Assembly: GCA_009784995.1 (NCBI GenBank)
Contig: WQXE01000103.1
Span: 1 to 6,519 of the forward strand
DNA length: 6,519 nucleotides
Origin: Treponema sp.
GTDB taxonomy: Bacteria > Spirochaetota > Spirochaetia > Treponematales > Breznakiellaceae
Direction: 5' to 3'
Every line of letters starts with the position of its first letter. The stretch's first letter is position 1. The notes beneath the pieces were generated by a model that saw only the letters and a program-made list of their open reading frames with translations, made no database searches and had not been told where the DNA came from. This document shows positions 1 through 5,610 of the stretch, piece by piece. The position numbers were made by a program, and so were the translations under genes.

Positions 1-1313
1 ATCATGTCTACAAATTGATCCGCCATATCGACGTTTGACATTTCAAGCATACCCGCTAAAATTTTACCTTTTCCGGCAATCCCTGAAGGTCCGATATTCG
101 CCAAACCTGAGTTATTGGATTCCCTGAATGTATTGTCTCCAGCTTTTTCAAGACCACCCTGGTTAGCGAAACTTGCCATACCAACCTGCCCGATTGTCCT
201 TGTGGTGCCGTTGGAATAAACACCTGTAATTATACCTGATGAATCAATTTGAAAGTTATCAAGATAACCCATTCCGCGTCCGTTTTGCTCAACAGCTTTG
301 GATGAACTGGTTTCGGCGTATTGAGTGATTGAATTGGTAAAACCGCCAACCTGACCCAGGTTAAGAATAAATTCCTGTCTTAAAGGTGTGCCGTCTTCGT
401 TCGGTGTCGCGTTTGGAACATCGAAAGCGACGTTCATACTTACCTGCCCGGAAGCGCCGGAAACGTTACCCGCTCCGTCTTCCGCTGAAAGTAATGTACC
501 ATTATTTGAAAAGTTTACGATAAAAGTTTGAGGTCCGCCTGCCGCGGGAGCTTCTTCGCCAAACCCAACTGAGGTATTGGTAGGAAGTTCACTTTGCGGA
601 TTTACAACTACTGTAGCGTTCCAGCTATTGGCTGTTTCCGGCACCCTTGTAAATTCAACCTGCATATCATGCACTTCGCCGAAAGAGTCGTAAACTTTAA
701 TTGTTGTTGACCATGTTGACGCGCGAATTTCAGGATATGTAGCGTCTTCCGGTAATACAGGAGTGCGCTTATCAAGGTTACACGCGAACTGAACCATCGT
801 TGTGGCTGACGCGGGGTCTTTGCCACCCATTGGAATTTCAAGCTGTTCAAGAGGGCGCGAAACATCAAGTACGTTATAACCATCAACTTCTCTTGCCATC
901 CATCCCATTACTTTCATTCCGTTCGCGGGATTAACCATGATACCATCGGCATCTAAAGAAAACGCGCCGGCTCTTGTAAAAAGCTGTTTACCCGCGTCAT
1001 CAAGAACGAAAAAACCGTTTCCTGTGATCGCTAGATCAGTTTGATTATATGTAGCTTGCAAGCTGCCTTGAATATGAATTGTATCGATCGACGCGATTGA
1101 CATTCCAAGACCAATTTCTTTTGGGTTTACGCCGCCAAGTGTTTCTGTAGGACGAGCCGCGCCCTGCATTTGCTGATAAATTATATCCTGAAAATTTACA
1201 CGCCCGCGTTTAAAACCGGTTGTATTAATATTGGCAATATTATTACCAACAACATCCATTCTTGTCTGGTGATTTTGCAATCCGGATACTCCGGAAAATA
1301 ATGATCTCATCAT
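1..1313 (-). CDS. flgE: Flagellar hook protein FlgE (3' end cut off by window edge)
   Basis: Structural subunit of the flagellar hook, the universal joint between motor and periplasmic filament; exported by the flagellar type III apparatus. 437 codons are visible. The N-terminus reads MMRSLFSGVSGL followed by VVGNNIANINTTGFKRG (residues 21-37), the basal-body-rod/hook signature. The last visible residues, LEMSNVDMADQFVDM, begin the conserved C-terminal D0 helix, so I estimate about 25 residues are missing. Only one cysteine, Cys178, was seen in the visible part, in FACNLDKR, and Lys165 sits in PMGGKDP. These match the residue numbers of the lysinoalanine cross-link partners known from Treponema denticola FlgE. 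The start is the first of two adjacent ATGs (1313 and 1310): AGGAG at 1322-1326 lies 8 bases from the first and 11 from the second, and the first gives the matching numbering. It is the last visible gene of the flbB-fliK-flgD-flgE unit, 12 bases after flgD. Confidence 0.96.
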   Translation of the reverse strand, partial: MMRSLFSGVSGLQNHQTRMDVVGNNIANINTTGFKRGRVNFQDIIYQQMQGAARPTETLGGVNPKEIGLGMSIASIDTIHIQGSLQATYNQTDLAITGNGFFVLDDAGKQLFTRAGAFSLDADGIMVNPANGMKVMGWMAREVDGYNVLDVSRPLEQLEIPMGGKDPASATTMVQFACNLDKRTPVLPEDATYPEIRASTWSTTIKVYDSFGEVHDMQVEFTRVPETANSWNATVVVNPQSELPTNTSVGFGEEAPAAGGPQTFIVNFSNNGTLLSAEDGAGNVSGASGQVSMNVAFDVPNATPNEDGTPLRQEFILNLGQVGGFTNSITQYAETSSSKAVEQNGRGMGYLDNFQIDSSGIITGVYSNGTTRTIGQVGMASFANQGGLEKAGDNTFRESNNSGLANIGPSGIAGKGKILAGMLEMSNVDMADQFVDM

Positions 1314-1321
1314 ATAGCTTA

Positions 1322-1326
1322 CTCCT
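1322..1326 (-). promoter_or_regulatory. Ribosome binding site of flgE, touching the flgD stop
   Basis: On the minus strand the sequence reads TAAGGAGTAAGCTATATG. The flgD stop codon TAA (1328-1326) runs directly into GGAG, so a ribosome ending flgD sits on the flgE ribosome binding site. This suggests translational coupling of hook cap and hook subunit, which is an inference. Confidence 0.75.
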
Positions 1327-1796
1327 TAAATTTCCTGTTCTTCCGCGAAAACTTTGGTTACCTGTTCCCAGCTGTAAAAAGTTCCGTTTACCAAAACCTG
1401 AGGTGTTTCTCCTCTTGTAACCGCCTGAACCAAACCTTGTACATTGCGTTCACCCGCGATAATTTCAACATTTTTTCCCAACGCGGTTGACGCTTCATTA
1501 CCCATAAGCATGGAAGTAAGTTTAGAAAAATCACTTGCCATAGAAGTCATTTGCTCCAATGTTGAAAATTGCGCCATCTGAGCGATGAATTGTTTGTCAT
1601 CCATTGGAGCTGTCGGGTCTTGATACGATAACTGGGTAATCAGGATCTTTAAGAAATCATCCTTACCCAAACTTTGCTGAGGCTGCCTTGTAGGATTCAA
1701 CTTCAAGTTAAAATCACGGATAAAAATATCATTATCCAATCGTTCCTGCGCGCTAAGCATCGAAGCAGACATAACCGACGCTATTCGATCTTCCAT
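1326..1796 (-). CDS. flgD: Flagellar hook capping/assembly protein FlgD, short spirochete form
   Basis: Forms the temporary cap under which FlgE subunits polymerise; exported through the flagellar type III apparatus. 156 residues. Residues 44-86 hold the FlgD N-terminal signature: GKDDFLKILITQLSYQDP, then PMDDKQFIAQMAQFSTLEQM. Residues 107-150 (GKNVEIIAGERNVQGLVQAV, then VLVNGTFYSWEQVTKV) resemble the Tudor-like part of FlgD. The Ig-like domain that longer FlgD proteins (about 220 residues, as in enterics) carry inside the Tudor-like fold is absent, as in other short forms such as Bacillus. The ATG start is supported by AGGAGA at 1801-1806, four bases upstream. It lies 44 bases after fliK and 12 before flgE, consistent with cotranscription. 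The only clear alternative name would be a generic hook-capping protein; confidence is high. Confidence 0.95.
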   Translation of the reverse strand: MEDRIASVMSASMLSAQERLDNDIFIRDFNLKLNPTRQPQQSLGKDDFLKILITQLSYQDPTAPMDDKQFIAQMAQFSTLEQMTSMASDFSKLTSMLMGNEASTALGKNVEIIAGERNVQGLVQAVTRGETPQVLVNGTFYSWEQVTKVFAEEQEI

Positions 1797-1840
1797 AAAC
1801 TCTCCTATATAGTTTTATTTAAATAATAACCGCTAAAAAA

Positions 1841-3184
1841 TCAGGCAAATATATTAACTAAACCCGATTTTTGCCCAAATATAACATCAACAACAGACAC
1901 CGATTCAGAATCATAAGAATCATCATAATTTGAAGCCGCTATTCGACGGTTAAATGATTCTTCGTTAAACTCCTGTTTCTCTGCTCCTGATTGCTCAGCT
2001 GACAATGACAGATTCAAACTCGCGTCAGCGAAGCCTGATTCCTTAAAAGCCTGCTCAAGGGATGTTATTTCCTTGCGGAACGCGTTTAGAGCTTCCTGGC
2101 TGTCAACGACAATACGCCCCGTAATCTTGTTGTCGGTTAATTCAAGATGTATCTTTACATTTCCAAGAGTCTGCGGATGAAGGGCTATTTTAATGGTTCC
2201 TATGCCGCCGTCTTTAAGGGCTATCGACGCGTGGCGTACAATATCGCCGTTAAAATTGGCAAACTCCCTCGCGAGCAGGTTTTCCAAAGCGCTGCCTGCG
2301 CTAACGTTTGCTTTCGCGTCCCAGGTTGTCTGAGCCTGCATGATACTTTTGTCATATTCGGGGATACGCAGGTTTAATGTTAATTCCTGAGCGCCTGCCT
2401 GCCCCGATACGCGGGAAGTATCAGCTAACGCTGTTGAAATATTTTGCGCTGTCCGCATGTCCCGGACTTCGAATGAAACCTTGTCCCGGCGGGATCGGCG
2501 GAATTCGTCAAGACGGTTTTTGCCTTCGTCACGGCTGTTTGAGAACGAAGAGTTTTCATTATCCGGTTTGTTTCTATAAAGAGTTTCGATTTTTTCATCT
2601 TTTAAGGAAACTTCGTTTAATGATTGTTCTTTTACAACACGTTTGTTTTTATCAGAGGTGTCAAGACCGGCTTCTTCCAAACCTTGTTTGGTTTTTTGAT
2701 CCAGCGCGGATAATAATCGTGATACAGAATCTGAATCCAGTTTTTCTGTAACGGCAGAAATGTCTTTTAACGATAATTCATTTTTTGATGACATAAGTTC
2801 GGTTAGAATACTTAATGTTTCTTCATCAAATTCGATAAAATCATCCTGTATAGAAAGTAATAAAGGATCCGCGTTTAAAATATTTTGGTATACTTTGTCA
2901 ATCGCGGAATCAGAAAGATCGATATCAGAACTGTCAAAATCAATATTGTCCTGCGGGACATTGGCAAAAACATCTAATCTGTTTACATCAAGTAACATTT
3001 CGTCAGGTAAAACATTTAGATCAATTTCGCCGGATTGATTAACCGGTTGACCGCCTTGCGTTAAACTCGCGAGTAATTCGCAAAAACTTGAATTGTATTC
3101 TGATTCTTCGTTTTCATGTACTTGTGGTTCAACGGTACTTGGGGTAACCGGAATTGGTTCTGTATAGGCAGAAATGGCTATCAC
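1841..3184 (-). CDS. fliK: Flagellar hook-length control protein FliK (FlbC/Tap1 type)
   Basis: Secreted molecular ruler that measures hook length and switches the export apparatus from hook to filament substrates. Numbering here is from the GTG at 3184, giving 447 residues. About residues 1-260 are poorly conserved, acidic and polar, with a basic patch near 223-245 (KNRLDEFRRSRRDK); this fits the variable ruler part. The C-terminal Flg_hook domain lies around 267-395 and contains GTIKIALHPQTLGNVKIHLE and GRIVVDSQEALNAFRKEI, the typical LxPxxLGxVxIxL pattern followed by the EALNAFR helix. A tail of about 50 residues ends in VNIFA. Start choice: the reading frame also allows TTG at 3187, but the AGGAGG ribosome binding site (3192-3197) ends 4 bases before TTG and 7 before GTG, so GTG is preferred. 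The gene lies between flbB and flgD, the same position as flbC in Borrelia and tap1 next to flgD in Treponema pallidum. Confidence 0.92.
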   Translation of the reverse strand: MIAISAYTEPIPVTPSTVEPQVHENEESEYNSSFCELLASLTQGGQPVNQSGEIDLNVLPDEMLLDVNRLDVFANVPQDNIDFDSSDIDLSDSAIDKVYQNILNADPLLLSIQDDFIEFDEETLSILTELMSSKNELSLKDISAVTEKLDSDSVSRLLSALDQKTKQGLEEAGLDTSDKNKRVVKEQSLNEVSLKDEKIETLYRNKPDNENSSFSNSRDEGKNRLDEFRRSRRDKVSFEVRDMRTAQNISTALADTSRVSGQAGAQELTLNLRIPEYDKSIMQAQTTWDAKANVSAGSALENLLAREFANFNGDIVRHASIALKDGGIGTIKIALHPQTLGNVKIHLELTDNKITGRIVVDSQEALNAFRKEITSLEQAFKESGFADASLNLSLSAEQSGAEKQEFNEESFNRRIAASNYDDSYDSESVSVVDVIFGQKSGLVNIFA

Positions 3185-3191
3185 CAATCAG

Positions 3192-3197
3192 CCTCCT
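3192..3197 (-). promoter_or_regulatory. Strong ribosome binding site deciding the fliK start
   Basis: The minus strand reads AAAAGGAGGCTGATTGGTG. AGGAGG is a perfect Shine-Dalgarno core. Its distance favours GTG at 3184 (7 bases) over TTG at 3187 (4 bases). The core can pair with an upstream CTTCCTT stretch (3203-3209), so it may be partly masked. Confidence 0.75.
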
Positions 3198-3209
3198 TTT
3201 TAAAGGAAG
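3192..3209 (-). promoter_or_regulatory. Hairpin able to mask the fliK ribosome binding site
   Basis: In the minus-strand RNA, CUUCCUU (3209-3203) can pair with AAGGAGG (3198-3192): seven pairs including one U-G wobble, closing a four-base loop. This would cover the whole Shine-Dalgarno core of fliK. The structure is visible as complementarity only; a regulatory role is inferred. Confidence 0.4.
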
Positions 3210-3212
3210 TTT

Positions 3213-3229
3213 CATTACCTACGGTAATG
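3213..3229 (-). promoter_or_regulatory. Perfect 7-bp hairpin in the flbB-fliK gap
   Basis: CATTACC and GGTAATG (arms 3213-3219 and 3223-3229) flank a three-base loop. No U-tract follows, so it does not look like a terminator. It sits between two further complementary segments, GAAGTTT (3256-3250) and AAACTTC (3212-3206), and could be an RNA stability or translation element. Confidence 0.45.
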
Positions 3230-3273
3230 CCCGGAAGATGAAAGCCAAAAAACTTCAGTTTTACAGCCAGAGG

Positions 3274-3888
3274 TTATAGGCTAGGCGGTCTGCCTGCCAT
3301 TTTTCTTTGCAATTCGGCAGCTCTTGCCGGTTCCATCAGGGAGAACCAGAAGGCTACAATGGAAACAGTTCCTTCAGCCCTTGCAATTTCCTCAGTCTTC
3401 CGGATTACGTCGATAACGACCTGATCATCCAACGAAGCAAGGATATTCACCGCGTTTTGCGGCGGCATGCCTGTCAGATAGCGGGCGTTTTGCTCGACAT
3501 TCCTGTCCTTATTTTCGGCATCTTGCATACTAGCCATGAACGATTTTACCTGATCATCCAGAGCTTTTCGCTGTTCCTCCAGTTCCTGTTCCATTTGCCG
3601 GATTAGATTGTATTGTACATCCAAATCTCTTTGCTGAGTTTCCAATTCCATGAGATATAAATCGATAACCTCAAGCCGTATCGCGAGCCGTTCGGCGTCA
3701 AGGTTGATAAGATCGTCGTCAGCTATAACAGGTTGAGTTCTGCCTTCACCGGGCACAAAAGGAATAAATCGATATATAGGAGCGAGAACGGTTTTAGCGT
3801 CTATAACATTTAAAAAATCGAACCATATAATGCCGCCCACAGAAAGTATAATAATGAGCAGCAGAAGGAGTATTACTCTTCCAGCCAT
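3274..3888 (-). CDS. flbB: FlbB, spirochete periplasmic flagellar collar protein
   Basis: Known in Borrelia burgdorferi as a collar protein around the motor, needed for normal stator assembly and filament orientation. 204 residues, close to the Borrelia protein. Residues 4-27 are one strongly hydrophobic membrane segment (VILLLLLIIILSVGGIIW) acting as an uncleaved anchor. Residues 57-125 are a charged, Glu/Gln/Leu-rich predicted coiled coil (LEVIDLYLMELETQQRDLD and onward). Residues 133-200 (ARYLTGMPPQNAVNILASLD, later EPARAAELQRKM) have the helical pattern of the MgtE-N-like module shared with MotE-type stator chaperones. The start is an ATG preceded by GGGGGA seven bases upstream. It is the first gene of the visible unit; in Borrelia the fliJ homologue lies directly upstream, whereas here a divergent gene does. 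It could be annotated only as a hypothetical or MotE-like protein, but position and architecture together point to FlbB. Confidence 0.87.
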   Translation of the reverse strand: MAGRVILLLLLIIILSVGGIIWFDFLNVIDAKTVLAPIYRFIPFVPGEGRTQPVIADDDLINLDAERLAIRLEVIDLYLMELETQQRDLDVQYNLIRQMEQELEEQRKALDDQVKSFMASMQDAENKDRNVEQNARYLTGMPPQNAVNILASLDDQVVIDVIRKTEEIARAEGTVSIVAFWFSLMEPARAAELQRKMAGRPPSL

Positions 3889-3889
3889 T

Positions 3890-3907
3890 TTGATTCCCCC
3901 AAATCAA
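3890..3907 (-). promoter_or_regulatory. Inverted repeat presenting the flbB ribosome binding site in its loop
   Basis: On the minus strand TTGATT and AATCAA (6-bp perfect arms) flank TGGGGG. The G-rich loop plus the next base forms the only Shine-Dalgarno-like sequence of flbB, and the hairpin ends one base before the ATG. It could act as RNA (exposing or hiding the site) or as a DNA operator; neither is shown. Confidence 0.4.
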
Positions 3908-3925
3908 CTATATTATACTATATTA
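3907..3925. repeat. Two tandem copies of ACTATATTA with 10-bp period
   Basis: The 9-mer ACTATATTA occurs at 3907-3915 and 3917-3925, one helical turn apart, covering the candidate -10 box of flbB. This spacing would suit a pair of protein contacts on one DNA face, but AT-rich promoter DNA often produces such short repeats. Confidence 0.4.
3912..3917 (-). promoter_or_regulatory. Candidate sigma70-type -10 box for the flbB operon
   Basis: A perfect TATAAT on the minus strand, 23 bases upstream of the flbB ATG, would start the transcript near 3905 and leave a leader of about 17 bases. The -35 position at 17 bases spacing reads TTCCAT, a poor match, so the promoter is plausible but not strong. 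Confidence 0.4.
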
Positions 3926-3948
3926 ACGGAAAAAATGGAAGGTTTCTA
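3923..3948 (-). promoter_or_regulatory. Candidate sigma28-type flagellar promoter upstream of flbB
   Basis: The minus strand reads TAGA (3948-3945), 14 bases, then TCCGTTAA (3930-3923), compared with the sigma28 consensus TAAA-N15-GCCGATAA: six of eight -10 bases and three of four -35 bases agree. A sigma28-like promoter is known upstream of tap1 in the fla operon of treponemes, so the class is expected here. It overlaps the region of the sigma70-like -10 box; both could be used, or either could be chance in AT-rich DNA. Confidence 0.35.
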
Positions 3949-3962
3949 AAGTCTCTTTGCAA

Positions 3963-3971
3963 TGGTATAAT
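3963..3971 (+). promoter_or_regulatory. Extended -10 promoter directly in front of the PEGA/barrel gene
   Basis: TGGTATAAT is a perfect extended -10 element (TG at 3963-3964, TATAAT at 3966-3971). No good -35 hexamer is seen, which extended -10 promoters tolerate. Transcription would begin about 7 bases after the box, at 3978-3979, which is the A of the ATG start codon. This predicts a leaderless or nearly leaderless mRNA. Confidence 0.6.
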
Positions 3972-3978
3972 AGATTAA

Positions 3979-5586
3979 ATGATAAAAACGCGGTTTATAC
4001 TTTTACTTTTCATTTTTCTTTTTCCTGTAATTCTTTGGGCAAATGATCCAGAAACAAGTTTCTCAAGAGACAGGTTCGAGGAAATCGAAGGCAGAGGACT
4101 TGTAATACAGACAAATCCAAGGGGAGCGAGAGTTTTTATTAATGGTATAGATCGCGGGATTACACCGGTTACTTTGGAAAACCTGCAAAGCGGTGAATAT
4201 AACATAAGGTTAACAAGAGACGGGTTTAAAGAACGAAATTTTAATGTGACTTTATTTGATACCAGCCGTCTTACAGCTTTTATCGAAATGGAAGAAGCTC
4301 GCGAAATTGTAACGATTACTGTTCTTAAAGACCCTTTCAGCCCTGAACAACTTCCTTTTAAACCTGAAATTTCGGCAGGTGTTTTATCAAATGATAATAC
4401 AGCGAATATTAATATGCCGTTGGGAAACCATACCATAAGAGCGCGGGCGTTTGGCTGGGAAGATACTTCGGTTTCTGTTTTGGTAAGCGAAAATTCTACA
4501 CCATCGGTGGAAATTTACATGAAGCGCGCCGCTTTTACAATAGAAAATGTATCTCAAAGCCGGCATCGTTTTAATCCGAAAAATTCCGGCGACCTTGGTG
4601 TTACACGAATCCGGTTTGAAGTTTCCGCTCCGGGTGACGGCAATTTTGTTGTTTTAGATTCATATGGTTCTGTAGTATATGAAAGAAAACTACAAAGGTT
4701 TAACGAAAGAGTTCAACATGTAATATGGGACGGAAAAGATTTAAACGGTTTTAACTTACCTCAAGGTTTATATTCAATCCTTATAGAAGCTAACGCGATC
4801 GCGGAGTATACAACCGAAGTAATAGAAATTGTTTTAATAAAAATGGAAACGGAAATAAACTATTCCATGGATATTTTTTCTTTATCACTTGACAGCGGAA
4901 CCGCGGGGCTTACATTTTCTCCCTTGCCGAACACGCTTCCGGCGGGAAGTTATCAATTTGACGCCGGTATTCTTTTCGCGGCTAACGGATTTTCACTTCC
5001 AACAGCGTTTCCATTTAAAATTGGCGCCAGATTCGCACCCATCGATAAATTGGAATTGACATCGGTATTTAACATAAATCCTTTGGAAAATCCGGGCTGG
5101 GGAATTTCGGCTTCTTTAAAATATAATTTTTTTAATGGCAGTAACTCGAATCATGAAAACCAAAACCTTCCGGTTTCTATAGCGGCAGGAATTTCATACG
5201 CGTGGGCAAATGAAAATGGTGAATCTTTTTTAAGTTCCGGTCGCGGTATAAGCCTTTTCGCGCCAATTTCGCTGGAATTACCGCCATTTTTATATATTTT
5301 ATGCCCTGTTTTGTTTTTACCAATCCCGGATAGTTTTATTCCGCGAGCGGCGCTTTGCGCAGGTTTTTTGTATAAAAGCAATTGGATAAATACAGGTTTA
5401 AGTTTTAAGAGTGAATTTGATTTAGAAAATGATATAAAAATAAAATTTATGATAGGAGCGGACGCGCGTTTTTATCCGGGGCTTTCAAACCTTTTTATAT
5501 ATCTACAAGCGGGAATGCTAACATCAAAGATGTTTACATCAAATAACAGCTTTTACGGCGGTTTGGGAATCGGGATGATTTTTTAA
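3979..5586 (+). CDS. Exported PEGA / FlgD-Ig-like / predicted outer-membrane barrel protein, unnamed
   Basis: 535 residues; I do not recognise a named gene. Residues 1-21 are a signal peptide (MIKTR, then FILLLFIFLFPVILWA) with likely cleavage after Ala21; there is no lipobox. Residues 39-105 form a PEGA domain (VIQTNPRGARVFINGIDRG, TPVTLENLQSGEYNIRLTRD, GF). Residues 109-183 look like a second, diverged PEGA-type repeat (MPLGNHTIRARAFGWED). Residues 185-285 fit a FlgD-type Ig-like fold: VVLDSYGSVVYE, then WDGKDLNG (250-257) and LPQGLYSI. Residues 291-535 are alternating polar and hydrophobic strands rich in Gly and aromatic residues, ending GGLGIGMIF with C-terminal Phe, as in outer-membrane beta-barrels. 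PEGA domains are associated with surface or envelope proteins, so the N-terminal half probably lies in the periplasm or outside the outer membrane. The start is firm: an in-frame TAA precedes the ATG and the signal peptide begins there. There is no Shine-Dalgarno sequence. It is transcribed divergently from flbB. Function unknown; a structural or surface role is inferred. Confidence 0.85.
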   Translation: MIKTRFILLLFIFLFPVILWANDPETSFSRDRFEEIEGRGLVIQTNPRGARVFINGIDRGITPVTLENLQSGEYNIRLTRDGFKERNFNVTLFDTSRLTAFIEMEEAREIVTITVLKDPFSPEQLPFKPEISAGVLSNDNTANINMPLGNHTIRARAFGWEDTSVSVLVSENSTPSVEIYMKRAAFTIENVSQSRHRFNPKNSGDLGVTRIRFEVSAPGDGNFVVLDSYGSVVYERKLQRFNERVQHVIWDGKDLNGFNLPQGLYSILIEANAIAEYTTEVIEIVLIKMETEINYSMDIFSLSLDSGTAGLTFSPLPNTLPAGSYQFDAGILFAANGFSLPTAFPFKIGARFAPIDKLELTSVFNINPLENPGWGISASLKYNFFNGSNSNHENQNLPVSIAAGISYAWANENGESFLSSGRGISLFAPISLELPPFLYILCPVLFLPIPDSFIPRAALCAGFLYKSNWINTGLSFKSEFDLENDIKIKFMIGADARFYPGLSNLFIYLQAGMLTSKMFTSNNSFYGGLGIGMIF

Positions 5587-5588
5587 CA

Positions 5589-5608
5589 TGACCACACACG
5601 AGTAGTCA
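5589..5608 (-). terminator. Hairpin in the convergent gap, weak terminator candidate
   Basis: In the 24-base gap between two convergent stop codons, the minus-strand RNA can form UGACUAC / GUGGUCA, seven pairs with one wobble and a six-base loop; the plus-strand RNA has one mismatch. No U-tract follows on either strand, so this is not a textbook intrinsic terminator, but nothing else in the gap could serve. Confidence 0.3.
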
Positions 5609-5610
5609 GA

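Noticed and set aside
608..886. Minus-strand open frame of 92 codons
   Set aside because: It lies wholly inside flgE in another frame; the flgE frame matches the hook protein family over its whole length, and this frame shows no domain or start signal.
1815..1826. Perfect 12-bp palindrome TTATTTAAATAA in the fliK-flgD gap
   Set aside because: It is made only of A and T in an AT-rich spacer, lacks a loop or U-tract to act as a terminator, and is expected by chance fairly often.
2147..3038. Three plus-strand open frames (76, 124 and 92 codons)
   Set aside because: They are antisense to fliK, have no family resemblance or ribosome binding sites that I can see, and the fliK frame has the Flg_hook domain.
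3247..3262. AAAAC/GTTTT hairpin followed by two T just after flbB, as a terminator
   Set aside because: The stem is only five pairs, four of them A-U, and the U-run is mostly inside the stem; termination here would cut fliK, flgD and flgE off the promoter.
3307..3606. Plus-strand open frame of 99 codons
   Set aside because: Antisense to the coiled-coil and C-terminal part of flbB, with no recognisable features.
3975..4436. Minus-strand open frame of 153 codons
   Set aside because: Antisense to the signal peptide and PEGA region; its composition is what a reversed coding strand gives, and the plus frame has clear domains and a signal peptide.
5151..5381. Minus-strand open frame of 76 codons
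   Set aside because: Antisense to the barrel part of the plus-strand gene; no supporting signal.
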